Shown: positions 26,520 to 35,695, counted from the stretch's first letter. The stretch is 64,000 nucleotides of DNA from Immundisolibacter sp049322795 (GCA_049322795.1 JBMOQH010000017.1:12345-76344), one strand, 5' to 3'. A program made the numbers and translations. Notes: generated by a model not told the origin, from the sequence alone.

Positions 26520-29500
26520 ATGTTGCAACACCTGCTTCGCTTCGCCATCCGCCGCCGGGGCCTGATGCTCACCGCCGTGCTGGCGCTGGCCGCGCTGGGC
26601 CTGTGGAGCTTCACGCGCCTGCCCATCGATGCCGTGCCCGACATCACCAACGTGCAGGTGCAGATCAACACCGAGGCGCCCGGCTACACGCCGCTGGAGG
26701 CCGAGCAGCGCGTCACCTTTGCGGTGGAAACCGCCATGGCCGGCCTGCCGCGCCTGGACTACACCCGCTCGGTGTCGCGCTACGGGCTGTCGCAGGTGAC
26801 CGTGGTGTTCGCCGACGGCACCGACATCTACTTCGCCCGCCAGCTCATCGCCGAGCGTTTGCAGGCGCTGCGCGCGCGCCTGCCGGCCGGGCTCGAACCC
26901 CAGCTGGGGCCGATCGCCACCGGGCTGGGCGAGATTTTCATGTACACGGTGGACGCGCAGCCCGGGGCGCGCAACGCCGACGGCACGCCCATCACGCCCA
27001 TGGACCTGCGCCAGGCGCAGGACTGGATCCTGCGCCCGCAGCTGCTGCGCACGCCGGGCGTGGTGGAGGTGAACAGCATCGGCGGCCACGACCGGCAGTT
27101 CCAGGTGCTGGCCGACCCGGCGCGCCTGCTCGCCCACGGCGTCGGCTTCGACGACCTGGCGCGCGCGGTGGGCGCCAACAACGCCAGCCAGGGCGCCGGC
27201 TACATCGAGCGCCACGGCCAGCAGCAGCTGATCCGCCTGCCCGGCCAGGTGGGCGGCCTCGACGATCTCGGCCGCATCGTGGTGGCGCGGCGCGACGGCG
27301 CCCCGGTGCGGGTCAGCGACGTGGCGCAGCTCGCCATCGGCTCCGAACTGCGCACCGGCGCGGCCACCCAGGACGGCCGCGAGGTGGTGCTCGGCACCGT
27401 GTTCATGCTGATGGGCGAGAACAGCCGCGCCGTGGCCCACGCCGTGGCCGCCGGGCTCGAACGGGCCGCACGCGCCCTGCCGCCGGGCATCACCGCCAAC
27501 GTGGTCTACGACCGCACCACGCTGGTGGACAAGACACTGGCCACGGTCGAGAAGAATCTGGTCGAAGGCGCGCTGCTGGTGGTGGTGGTGCTGTTCGCGC
27601 TGCTCGGCAACGTGCGCGCGGCGCTGCTCACCGCGGCGGTGATCCCGCTCGCCATGCTGATGACCTTCACCGGCATGGTGCAGTCGCGTACCTCCGCCAA
27701 CCTGATGAGTCTCGGCGCGCTGGACTTCGGGCTGATCGTGGACGGCGCGGTGATCATCGTCGAGAACTGCCTGCGCCGGCTGGGGCTCGCCAGCGCCGGC
27801 GGGCGCAGCCTGTCGGAAGCCGAGCGCCTGGACGTGGTGCAAGACGCCACCGCAGAAGTGATCCGGCCCGCGCTGTTCGGGGTGGGCATCATCACCGCGG
27901 TGTACCTGCCGGTGTTCGCGCTCACCGGGGTGGAAGGCAAGATGTTCCACCCCATGGCCATCACCGTGGTGCTGGCCCTCACCGCCGCCATGGCGCTGTC
28001 GCTGACCTTCGTGCCGGCGGCCGTGGCGCTGGTGCTGCGCGGGCCGGTGGCGGCGCACGATAACCGCCTGATGCACCTGGCCCGCCGCGTCTACGCGCCG
28101 GCGCTGCGCCTGGCGCTGCGCGCGCGCCTGGGCGTGCTGGCCGGGGCGCTGGCGCTGGTCGCCGGCTGCGCCTGGCTGGCCGCGCAGCTCGGTTCGGAGT
28201 TCATCCCCAGCCTGGACGAGGGCGACGTCGCCGTGCACGCCCTGCGCATCCCCGGCACCAGCCTCAGCCAGGCGGTGCGCATGCAGACCCAGCTCGAGGC
28301 CGCGCTCGAAACGGCGCCCGAGGTCGAGCGGATCTTCACCAAGATCGGCACCGCCGAGGTGGCCACCGACCCCATGCCGCCCAACGTGGCCGACACCTTC
28401 GTGATTCTCAAGCCCCGCGCGGACTGGCCGGACCCGCGCAAGCCCAAGGCCGCCGTGGTGCGCGATCTGGAGCGCATCGCCGCCGGCGTGCCGGGCAACA
28501 ACTACGAGTTCACCCAGCCCATCCAGATGCGCTTCAACGAGCTGATCTCCGGCGTGCGCGCGGACGTGGCGGTGAAGGTCCATGGCGACGATCTGGCAGT
28601 GCTGGACGCCGTGGCCGCGCAGATCGAGGCGCTGGTGGCGTCGGTGCCCGGCGCGGTGGACGTGCAGACCGAGCAGACCACAGGGCTGCCCATCCTCACC
28701 GTCACCCCGCGGCGCGAGGCGCTGGCGCGTTACGGGCTCAATGTGGCCGACGTGCAGGACCTGGTCGCCGCCGCCTACGGCGGGCAGACGCTGGGCGTGG
28801 TGTACGAGGGCGACCGGCGCAGCGACATCGTGCTGCGCCTGCCGGAACCGCTGCGCAGCGACCCCGCCGCCATGGCGCGCCTGCCGGTGCCGCTGCCACT
28901 GGGTCAGGACCAGGCCGGCGGCTACGTGCCGCTGGGCGAGCTGGCCGATATCGCGCTGGAACTCGGCCCCAACGCCATCAACCGCGAGCAGGGCAAGCGC
29001 CGCGTGGTGGTCACCGCCAACGTGCGCGGGCGCGATCTGGGTTCTTTCATCGCCGAACTGCAAGGCCGCGCGCCGGCCGAACTGGACGTGCCGGCCGGCT
29101 ACTGGCTGGACTACGGCGGCACCTTCGAGCAGCTCGAATCCGCCACCCGGCGCCTGGCCATCGTGGTGCCGGCCACGCTGGCGATCATCGGCGCGCTGCT
29201 GTGGCTGGCCTTGGGCTCGGCGCGCGACGCGCTGGTGATCTTCAGCGGCGTGCCGCTGGCGCTCACCGGCGGCGTGCTGGCGCTGTGGGCGCGCGGCATC
29301 CCGCTGTCGATCTCCGCCGCCGTGGGTTTCATCGCGCTGTCCGGCGTGGCGGTGCTCAATGGCCTGGTGATGGTGAGCTTCATCCGCTCCCTGCGCCACG
29401 AAGGGATGGGGCTCGACGAGGCCATCACCCAGGGCGCGCTCACCCGCCTGCGCCCGGTGCTGATGACGGCGCTGGTGGCGAGCCTCGGCTTCGTGCCGAT

Positions 29501-29648
29501 GGCGTTCAACACCGGCATCGGCTCGGAGGTGCAGCGTCCGCTGGCCACCGTGGTGATCGGCGGCATCGTCTCGTCCACGCTGCTCACGCTGCTGGTGCTG
29601 CCGGGGCTGTACCGGATCGTTTGGCGGGCAGACCGCCGGACGGCGTGA
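26520..29648 (+). CDS. czcA: CzcA-type heavy-metal RND efflux pump
   Basis: A 1042-residue inner-membrane proton/metal antiporter. The fourth membrane helix has DFGLIVDGAVIIVEN with Asp402, Asp408 and Glu415, the same positions known to be needed for proton coupling in Cupriavidus CzcA, and the pattern of the Co/Zn/Cd group rather than Cu/Ag. The N-terminal VPDITNVQVQINTEAPG and two large periplasmic loops fit. ATG 26520 directly follows a GTG; AGGA lies eight bases upstream. Transcribed with czcCB, though a terminator-like hairpin intervenes. Confidence 0.96.
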   Translation: MLQHLLRFAIRRRGLMLTAVLALAALGLWSFTRLPIDAVPDITNVQVQINTEAPGYTPLEAEQRVTFAVETAMAGLPRLDYTRSVSRYGLSQVTVVFADGTDIYFARQLIAERLQALRARLPAGLEPQLGPIATGLGEIFMYTVDAQPGARNADGTPITPMDLRQAQDWILRPQLLRTPGVVEVNSIGGHDRQFQVLADPARLLAHGVGFDDLARAVGANNASQGAGYIERHGQQQLIRLPGQVGGLDDLGRIVVARRDGAPVRVSDVAQLAIGSELRTGAATQDGREVVLGTVFMLMGENSRAVAHAVAAGLERAARALPPGITANVVYDRTTLVDKTLATVEKNLVEGALLVVVVLFALLGNVRAALLTAAVIPLAMLMTFTGMVQSRTSANLMSLGALDFGLIVDGAVIIVENCLRRLGLASAGGRSLSEAERLDVVQDATAEVIRPALFGVGIITAVYLPVFALTGVEGKMFHPMAITVVLALTAAMALSLTFVPAAVALVLRGPVAAHDNRLMHLARRVYAPALRLALRARLGVLAGALALVAGCAWLAAQLGSEFIPSLDEGDVAVHALRIPGTSLSQAVRMQTQLEAALETAPEVERIFTKIGTAEVATDPMPPNVADTFVILKPRADWPDPRKPKAAVVRDLERIAAGVPGNNYEFTQPIQMRFNELISGVRADVAVKVHGDDLAVLDAVAAQIEALVASVPGAVDVQTEQTTGLPILTVTPRREALARYGLNVADVQDLVAAAYGGQTLGVVYEGDRRSDIVLRLPEPLRSDPAAMARLPVPLPLGQDQAGGYVPLGELADIALELGPNAINREQGKRRVVVTANVRGRDLGSFIAELQGRAPAELDVPAGYWLDYGGTFEQLESATRRLAIVVPATLAIIGALLWLALGSARDALVIFSGVPLALTGGVLALWARGIPLSISAAVGFIALSGVAVLNGLVMVSFIRSLRHEGMGLDEAITQGALTRLRPVLMTALVASLGFVPMAFNTGIGSEVQRPLATVVIGGIVSSTLLTLLVLPGLYRIVWRADRRTA

Positions 29649-29654
29649 GCCATG

Positions 29655-29684
29655 CCAGCGCGGGGTGGAAAAGCCCCGCGCTGG
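29655..29684. terminator. Hairpin between czcA and the UPF0114 gene
   Basis: A perfect 11-bp stem (CCAGCGCGGGG / CCCCGCGCTGG) with an 8-base loop, in the 49-base gap between convergent genes. No T-run. Confidence 0.55.
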
Positions 29685-29697
29685 GTAACCGGAGGCG

Positions 29698-30288
29698 TCA
29701 GTGCGCCCTGCCGTTGGCGCCGCTGGTGCCGCCCATGACGCGGTCGGTCCAGGCGATGCCGAGCGCCGACAGGATGAAGGCGCCGTGAATGATGGTCTGC
29801 CACATGACGCTGGCTTCGGTCAGCGTCGTGCACCTGGTGCCGGCTGCCACCTCCGAGCACAGCGGCAGCGCGCCCAGGGTGCCGGCCTCGATGAAGGTCT
29901 TGAGCAGGTGGATCGACGAGATGCCGACGATCGCCAGGGCGAGCTTGACCTTCAGCACCGTGGCGTTGACGTGCGAGAGCCACTCCGGCTGGTCCTGGTG
30001 GCCTTCGATGCCGAGCCGCGACACGAAGGTCTCGTAGCCGCCGACGATGACCATCACCAGCAGGTTCGAGATCATCACCACGTCGATCAGGCCGAGCACG
30101 ATCAGCATTACCTGCTGCTCGTTGAGCTCGAAGGCGCCGTGCACCAGATGCCACAGCTCCTTCACGAACAGCACCACGTAGACGCCCTGGGCGACGATGA
30201 GGCCCAGGTACAGCGGCAGCTGCAACCAGCGCGAAGAGAAGATCAGCCCCGGGATGGGCTTGATGCGGGGGTTTTGTTGGTCGGCCAT
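29698..30288 (-). CDS. UPF0114 (YqhA-like) membrane protein
   Basis: A 196-residue membrane protein of the UPF0114 family. Four hydrophobic segments; conserved SSRWLQLPLYLGLIV, LLVMVIVGGYETFVS, and KLALAIVGISSIHLLKTF match E. coli YqhA closely in order. It is longer than YqhA because of an insert with two cysteines (LCSEVAAGTRC). Function unknown. Confidence 0.9.
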   Translation of the reverse strand: MADQQNPRIKPIPGLIFSSRWLQLPLYLGLIVAQGVYVVLFVKELWHLVHGAFELNEQQVMLIVLGLIDVVMISNLLVMVIVGGYETFVSRLGIEGHQDQPEWLSHVNATVLKVKLALAIVGISSIHLLKTFIEAGTLGALPLCSEVAAGTRCTTLTEASVMWQTIIHGAFILSALGIAWTDRVMGGTSGANGRAH

Positions 30289-30376
30289 GACGAATCGGCA
30301 GTTGTGGGGGCGTCAGCCAGCGAAGGGGCCGCATGGTAGCCGCACGGCGGCCACCACACCACGGCGGCGCGGTCAC

Positions 30377-31159
30377 TCACGGCAGATCGATGGCGTATTC
30401 CATGATCAGCGGGGCGTGGTCGGAGAAGCGATCGGCCGTGTGGATGCGCGCGCTGTGCACGGCACCCCGCAGGCCGGGCGAGACGATCTGGTAGTCGATG
30501 CGCCAACCGACGTTCTTGGCCCAGGCCTGCCCGCGGTTGGACCACCACGTGTACTGATCCGGCTCCTGGTTCACGACGCGAAAGGCATCCACCCAGCCCA
30601 GCTCGTCGAACAGCAGGTCGAGCCAGGCGCGCTCCTGCGGCAGGAAGCCGGAGTTTTTCTGGTTGCCGCGCCAGTTCTTGATGTCGATGTTCCGGTGGGC
30701 GATGTTGATGTCGCCGCAGATGATCCAGTCGCGACCTTCGGCCAGCATCTGCTGGAGCCGTGGCGTCAGGCGCGCCATCACGTCGAACTTGACCTGCTGG
30801 CGGGCCTCGCTGCTGGACCCTGACGGCAGATAGACGGACACCACGCTGAGCTTGCCGTAGTCCACCTGCAGCCAGCGCCCTTCGATGTCCACATCCGGCC
30901 AGCCGAGACCCTCGACCACCCGATCCGGTGGCCGACGCGCGAACACGGCGACGCCGCTGTAGCCGGGTTTGACGGCCTCGTGAAAAAAGCCCTGGCAGCC
31001 GGCCGGGGCCAGCATGTCCGCCGTGAGCTGCGGCCGTTGCGCCTTGATTTCCTGCAGGCAGACCAGGTCGGCCTGCTCGCGCGCCAGAAACTCGGCCAGA
31101 CCCTTTTTCCAGGCCGAGCGGATACCATTCACGTTCAAGGTGATTATTTTCAGGGTCAT
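30377..31159 (-). CDS. xthA: Exodeoxyribonuclease III
   Basis: A 260-residue AP endonuclease/3'-5' exonuclease for base-excision repair. It starts MTLKIITLNVNGIRSAWKKG; catalytic Glu37 is in LQEIKAQ; later CGDINIAH and the C-terminal FSDHAPLIMEY contain the Asp/Asn and Asp-His catalytic residues. The exonuclease III-pyrE neighbourhood is common in gammaproteobacteria. Confidence 0.96.
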   Translation of the reverse strand: MTLKIITLNVNGIRSAWKKGLAEFLAREQADLVCLQEIKAQRPQLTADMLAPAGCQGFFHEAVKPGYSGVAVFARRPPDRVVEGLGWPDVDIEGRWLQVDYGKLSVVSVYLPSGSSSEARQQVKFDVMARLTPRLQQMLAEGRDWIICGDINIAHRNIDIKNWRGNQKNSGFLPQERAWLDLLFDELGWVDAFRVVNQEPDQYTWWSNRGQAWAKNVGWRIDYQIVSPGLRGAVHSARIHTADRFSDHAPLIMEYAIDLP

Positions 31160-31304
31160 GCCTTCGAAGCGGCTGAGTGCAGGGGCCGGCCGGCGCCGAA
31201 TGCGAGGATTAACCTGCTGCCGGGCGCGGAAATGTTCTCACAGGGCCGGGGCAGTACCCGCGGCGGGGAGCCGCCAGCGGCTGCAGGAACGGGAACTCGA
31301 CGAC

Positions 31305-31988
31305 ATGGCCAAATGGCAAATCCCAGCGGGCGCGACCCGCGCCATCTGGGCGATCGCCGCGGCGGGGGTGCTGGCATTCGTGCTGGCACGCTCGGGCCCG
31401 GCCAAGGGCGAGCAGCGAATTTTCCGCTACCGGGATACGCAGGGCGTGATCCATCTCGCGGGTGTCCTGCCGCCCGGCCAGGCGCAGGCGGGTTACGAGA
31501 TTCTGGATGCCACGACGCTGCGCAGCCTGAGCGTCGTGGCGCCGATGCCCACCGCGCAGCAGCAGACCGAACTTGAGCAGGCCGCGGCTGCCGATGCCGC
31601 CGCCCGCCGGGAACAGGAGGATCGCCAGCGCCAAGCCGCGGTGCGGCAGCAACGCGACACGATGCTGCTGCAGACCTACGCCAGCGAAGCGGAACTGCTC
31701 GCCATGCGGGACGACAAGCTGGCGTCATTCGGCCTCATCCAAGGCACTGTCAACAAGACGATCGGCCACCTTCGCAGCAACCTTGCACAAATGAATGCGG
31801 TCATCGCCGAGCATCAGGCGGCCGGCCGCGACGCCCCGTCCGAACTGCGTACCGCCCGCGACCAGACGGCGGCCGATCTCGCCGAGCAGGAAAGCGCCGC
31901 CGGGCGACTGCAGACCGAGCGGACCGCGCTGCGAGCGCAGTTCGAGGACGACCTGCAGCGCTATCGCGCGTTGACTGCGCCCCGCTGA
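31305..31988 (+). CDS. Exported coiled-coil protein, DUF4124-like (paralogue 1)
   Basis: A 227-residue protein: a membrane/signal segment (AIWAIAAAGVLAFVLA), then RIFRYRDTQGVIHLAGVLPP, the short beta motif seen in DUF4124 proteins, then long Gln/Arg/Ala-rich helices likely to form a coiled coil. Clearly alignable end to end with the protein encoded at 32744-33469 on the other side of pyrE. The ATG at 31305 is chosen because the signal segment follows directly. Function unknown; periplasmic. Confidence 0.8.
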   Translation: MAKWQIPAGATRAIWAIAAAGVLAFVLARSGPAKGEQRIFRYRDTQGVIHLAGVLPPGQAQAGYEILDATTLRSLSVVAPMPTAQQQTELEQAAAADAAARREQEDRQRQAAVRQQRDTMLLQTYASEAELLAMRDDKLASFGLIQGTVNKTIGHLRSNLAQMNAVIAEHQAAGRDAPSELRTARDQTAADLAEQESAAGRLQTERTALRAQFEDDLQRYRALTAPR

Positions 31989-32154
31989 AGGTTCGGCGCG
32001 GCGCGCGCCTTGCCCTGCTCCGTCCAGCACTGCCCTGACGCATCCTCACCCTCGACCCGGACGAGCACGAACAGACGGGCCGCGCCCCGGCCGACGGGCT
32101 ATTGTCTCGCCGATAAATTAATTCAACTCATTGTCTGAAAAGGGAAACCCTGAA

Positions 32155-32799
32155 ATGGAAGCGTACCAGCGAGACTTCTTCGCCTTCGCCATCGACTGCG
32201 GCGTACTGAAATTTGGCGAGTTCACCCTAAAGTCTGGGCGAATCAGTCCGTATTTCTTTAATGCAGGGCTGTTCAACAGCGGCGAGCGCCTGCGCCGCCT
32301 CGGCAGTTTTTACGCCGCGGCGCTGGCCCGATCGGGTGTGGAGTTCGATCTGCTGTTTGGGCCGGCCTACAAGGGCATCCCGCTCGCCGCCGCCACCGCC
32401 ATCGCGCTGGCCGGGGAACACGGCCGGGACGTGCCTTATGCCTTCGACCGCAAGGAGGCCAAGGACCACGGCGAGGGTGGCCTGATTGTCGGCGCGCCGC
32501 TGGCCGGGCGCGTGGTGGTGGTGGATGACGTGATCTCGTCCGGGCTGTCCGTGCGGCACTCGGCGGGCCTGATCGAAGCGGCAGGGGCCCGCCTGGCGGG
32601 TGTGCTGGTGGCGCTGGACCGACAGGAACGCGGCCAGGGCGAACGCTCCGCGGTGGCGGAGGTGCAGGCGCGTCACGGCGTGCCGGTGGTGGCTGTGGCC
32701 GGTCTCGACGAGCTGGTGCAATACATCGAGGTGTATGAAAGAAATGAAGGCCAAGCGGAATCGATACGCGCCTACCGGGCGCAGTACGGGGCCTGTTGA
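32155..32799 (+). CDS. pyrE: Orotate phosphoribosyltransferase
   Basis: PyrE joins orotate to PRPP to make OMP in pyrimidine synthesis. 214 residues (E. coli 213). The PRPP-binding motif is VVVVDDVISSGLS; FGEFTLKSGRISPYFFNAG and FGPAYKGIPLA are family segments. The ATG at 32155 has AGGGA upstream and fits the conserved length better than a TTG at 32131. An AT-rich stretch around 32112-32130 stands out and probably holds the promoter. Its 3' end overlaps the next gene by up to 56 bases. Confidence 0.97.
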   Translation: MEAYQRDFFAFAIDCGVLKFGEFTLKSGRISPYFFNAGLFNSGERLRRLGSFYAAALARSGVEFDLLFGPAYKGIPLAAATAIALAGEHGRDVPYAFDRKEAKDHGEGGLIVGAPLAGRVVVVDDVISSGLSVRHSAGLIEAAGARLAGVLVALDRQERGQGERSAVAEVQARHGVPVVAVAGLDELVQYIEVYERNEGQAESIRAYRAQYGAC

Positions 32800-33469
32800 G
32801 CCGTGGCGGGTGGCCGCCCTGCTCATGCTCGGCATGCTCGCCGCGGCGCCCGCTCCGGCGGGCGCCAACCGCCTGTTCCGCTACCGTGACGCCGGCGGCG
32901 TCATGCACATCGGCACGAGCCTTCCGCCGGGCCAGGCACAGGGCGGATACGAGGTGCTGGACCAGCGAACGTTGAAAGTGCTGAACGTCGTCGAAGCCGC
33001 GCCGAGCGCCGAAGAATTGCGCGCGCAGGCAGCCCAGCGCCGCGAGGCGATGCTGGCCGAGGAAGCCGCAAGAAAGTCCGTCGAGGCGAAGCGCGCGGCA
33101 TTGACGGAGCAATCGCTGCGCGACCGCATGTTGCTGGAGACCTACGCGAGCGAGTCGGACCTCACGCGCATGCGCGACGCCAAACTCGAGAATCTGGACC
33201 TGATCCTGCGCGCCACCGAGAACACCATCGGCCACCTGCAGCGCAACCTCGAACGCAGCGACCAACTGCTGGCCGAGCACCAGGCAGCCGGGCGGCCGGC
33301 GCCGGCGGCGGTGGTGACGGCGCGGGCGCAGACCGCGTCCGATCTGGCCGAACAGGAGAAGGCGGCGCAGCGCACGCGTACTGGCCAGGAACAGTTGCGC
33401 GCAAGCTTCGAGGCGGATCTGGACCGCTATCGGCGCCTGACTGGCTCGCTCAAGACCGCCACACCCTGA
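32744..33469 (+). CDS. Exported coiled-coil protein, DUF4124-like (paralogue 2)
   Basis: About 241 residues: a signal segment (VAALLMLGMLAAAPAPAGA), the beta motif RLFRYRDAGGVMHIGTSLPP, and helices sharing MLLETYASESDLTRMRD, NTIGHLQRNLE and LLAEHQAAGRPAP with paralogue 1. The start is uncertain: ATG at 32744 (or 32735) lies within pyrE; GTG at 32810 would also leave a signal peptide. Probably translated together with pyrE. Function unknown. Confidence 0.75.
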   Translation: MKAKRNRYAPTGRSTGPVEPWRVAALLMLGMLAAAPAPAGANRLFRYRDAGGVMHIGTSLPPGQAQGGYEVLDQRTLKVLNVVEAAPSAEELRAQAAQRREAMLAEEAARKSVEAKRAALTEQSLRDRMLLETYASESDLTRMRDAKLENLDLILRATENTIGHLQRNLERSDQLLAEHQAAGRPAPAAVVTARAQTASDLAEQEKAAQRTRTGQEQLRASFEADLDRYRRLTGSLKTATP

Positions 33470-33553
33470 GACGGCGCTGATTCGTTCGGCGCGGCGTGCC
33501 CAGGAAAGAACTTCGCGGCATCAATCAGGCACATCGACGCCCGTTGATGAAGC

Positions 33554-33578
33554 GCATGGCGGACATGGGCCGCCATGC
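33554..33578. terminator. Hairpin between convergent genes
   Basis: A perfect 9-bp stem GCATGGCGG / CCGCCATGC with a 7-base loop in the 169-base gap between the DUF4124-like gene and the dioxygenase alpha gene. No T-run follows. Confidence 0.4.
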
Positions 33579-33638
33579 AGGGAACGGAAACTTCCACCTA
33601 CAGAGTTTTCAGTGCATCCCCAGCCGACGTGCGGTGCC

Positions 33639-34973
33639 TCAGGCGGCGCCCGTCATCAGGCGCAGCCACTGCCGGTACTGGGTGTGGGTGAAGGTTTCGT
33701 CGTCGATGTCGCTGCCGCTGAACTGCGGTGACAGGCCGATGCCGCGGGCGTTGTCGTCCGCGCCCGGCGTCACGTGTCCCATGCCGCGAAAGTGGCCCTG
33801 CAGGTACGGCACCCGCGAGGCCTTGAAGCCGCGCTGGCAGGCTTCCATCACCGCCTGATCGTCCGGCGTCGCCAAACCCGCCGGCCCCAGAAAATCCTCG
33901 AACTGGCGCAGGCGCCGCTCGCGCGCGGCCTGCGGCTCGCCCCGGGGCGCCACGCAGTACACCTCCACCAGCGTCTCGCCCACCGACAGCGGGTGCACCA
34001 TGCGCACCGTGCTCGAGGACTGGTCCATGATCAGCAGGTTCGGGAACACCACCAAGTTGCGCACCGAGTCGATCATCCAGCGCGCCCGGTCGGGACCAAA
34101 CTCGCGCGTGATGCGCTCGCGCTGGAAGCCGAGTGGCCGGTCGTCCCCATTCGGCATGACGGCCCAGTCCATGCTGTGGCCGTTCTCGAACTGGTAGCTG
34201 CCGCCCGGCAGGCTGGCCATCTGCGTCGGGTCGATGGTCTTGATGGCATTGGCGGCCTTTTTCTGCCTCTCCAGGATCAGGCCGATGTAGCTCGTGTGCA
34301 CCGGGAAGAAGTGGTAGCCGTCGATGTTCTCGAGCTGCATCTTCCAGTTGGCGCGGCAGGTGTAGCGGATGGCGCCACGCAGCAGTTCGAGGCCGTCCGG
34401 CGACTGGTCGACCATGGCGTCGATGACCGCCGCCGAGCCGCCCAGATGCTGCCCGATGGGCGGCACGGCGTCGTTCAGGCTGCCGAAGATGAAGCCGCGG
34501 TAGACGCCGACCTTCACCCGCGCGAGGTCGTGCGACAGGCCCTTGAAGTAGTCCGGATAACTCCCGCGCGGCTCGGCGTCGACGTTCACGCAGCGGCCGC
34601 TGCTGTCGTACACCCAGCCGTGGTAGGGGCAGGTCAGGGTGCGCTTGTTGCCGCGCTTGCTGGCGGTGAGTTCCGCGCCGCGGTGCGAGCAGCTGTTGAG
34701 AAACGCATGGACCTGCCCATCCTCGCCGCGGGTGACCAGTACCGGTTTCTGGCCGATGCGGGCGGCGACGAAGTCGTGCGCGTTCGGAATCTGGCTTTCA
34801 TGCGCGAGATACACCCAGGTCGCCTCGAAGATGTTGCGCATCTCGAGCTCGAAGATGGCCGGGTCGGAAAAGATGCGCCGGGCGACCTCGAACTTGCCCT
34901 CGTCGGGCGCGTCCTGCACGCAGTCAAGCAGCTCGGCGAGGTTCAGGCCGGCGCGGTCGGTCATCTGGTCCAT
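33639..34973 (-). CDS. Rieske aromatic-ring dioxygenase alpha subunit without adjacent beta subunit
   Basis: A 444-residue oxygenase alpha subunit, benzoate/anthranilate-dioxygenase-like in layout. Rieske ligands are Cys95, His97, Cys115, His118 (CSHRG, CPYHGW); the iron site is His221 and His226 with Asp218 (NIDGYHFFPVH). It differs strongly from the alpha subunit at 14919-16226, so the two are not a recent duplication. No beta subunit, ferredoxin or reductase gene lies nearby. It follows an isochorismatase-fold gene by 63 bases and is probably co-transcribed with it. Confidence 0.92.
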   Translation of the reverse strand: MDQMTDRAGLNLAELLDCVQDAPDEGKFEVARRIFSDPAIFELEMRNIFEATWVYLAHESQIPNAHDFVAARIGQKPVLVTRGEDGQVHAFLNSCSHRGAELTASKRGNKRTLTCPYHGWVYDSSGRCVNVDAEPRGSYPDYFKGLSHDLARVKVGVYRGFIFGSLNDAVPPIGQHLGGSAAVIDAMVDQSPDGLELLRGAIRYTCRANWKMQLENIDGYHFFPVHTSYIGLILERQKKAANAIKTIDPTQMASLPGGSYQFENGHSMDWAVMPNGDDRPLGFQRERITREFGPDRARWMIDSVRNLVVFPNLLIMDQSSSTVRMVHPLSVGETLVEVYCVAPRGEPQAARERRLRQFEDFLGPAGLATPDDQAVMEACQRGFKASRVPYLQGHFRGMGHVTPGADDNARGIGLSPQFSGSDIDDETFTHTQYRQWLRLMTGAA

Positions 34974-35036
34974 GGCGGTTCTCCTGCTCTGGGTGCGGCC
35001 GGCTCTGTTGGCCGGCCTGTTGGGTATGAGTGACGG

Positions 35037-35648
35037 TCAGCCGAGCGCGGCGATGATGTCGGCCGCGGTGGCGATGTCGCAGCGGCCGGCCATGCGCCTG
35101 ACGGTGATCTCGTGCGCCTCCTGGGTGCCGCATACGCAGCAGTCCTCGGCCAGGATGTTGCTGTAACCCCGATCGCAGGCGTCCCAGTGCGTGGACTCGA
35201 CCACCGCGTCGGTGCTCACGCCGGACAGGATGACATCCGTGATGCCCCGGCTGTCGAGCACCTCCTGCAGGCCGGAGCTCACGAAGGCGCTGAAGATGCA
35301 CTTGTAGACCACGATCTCGCCCGGCAGCGGCTTGACCAGGTCGGCCGGATCGCCGCCCCAGGTGCCGCGCTTGCACACGTTGCCGCCGCCGACCAGCTGA
35401 AAGAACCCGCCGCGGTGAGGCATGCGCGGCTGCACGCCGGCTTCGAGATCGATCAGCACGTGGATCACCGGCACGCCCTTGGCGCGGCAGGCGTCCATCA
35501 GGCCACGCAGCTTGTTGAGCATGCCGGTCTGCTGGATCATCCCGGCAAAGCCCAACGCCTGTGCCATGGGGGAGTCGGGATGGGTGATGTCGTTTTGCAC
35601 GTCCATGACCAGAAGCGCGGTCTTGGATCTGTCGATGGTGATCGTCAT
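35037..35648 (-). CDS. Isochorismatase-fold hydrolase lacking the catalytic cysteine
   Basis: A 203-residue protein of the cysteine hydrolase/isochorismatase superfamily. The Asp of LLVMDVQNDI is present, but the segment that normally holds the nucleophile (G-V-x-T-x-x-C-V) reads GVSTDAVVEST, with Val where Cys is expected. True isochorismatases such as PhzD also lack this Cys and use the Asp, so an isochorismate-like vinyl ether or another non-thiol reaction is possible. The ATG at 35648 has GAGGAA upstream. First gene of a two-gene operon with the orphan dioxygenase. Confidence 0.88.
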   Translation of the reverse strand: MTITIDRSKTALLVMDVQNDITHPDSPMAQALGFAGMIQQTGMLNKLRGLMDACRAKGVPVIHVLIDLEAGVQPRMPHRGGFFQLVGGGNVCKRGTWGGDPADLVKPLPGEIVVYKCIFSAFVSSGLQEVLDSRGITDVILSGVSTDAVVESTHWDACDRGYSNILAEDCCVCGTQEAHEITVRRMAGRCDIATAADIIAALG

Positions 35649-35695
35649 GAAGTTCCTCTTGGGGCACGGTCGCGAAGACCTGAACGAACGATTGG

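Noticed and set aside
26385..29399. A minus-strand open frame of about 1000 codons opposite czcA
   Set aside because: Low-complexity His/Gln/Arg-rich translation typical of an antisense shadow; czcA on the plus strand has full family motifs.
33496..33858. A 120-codon plus-strand frame between the DUF4124-like and dioxygenase genes
   Set aside because: Most of it is antisense to the conserved C-terminus of the dioxygenase; no ribosome-binding site or recognisable pattern.
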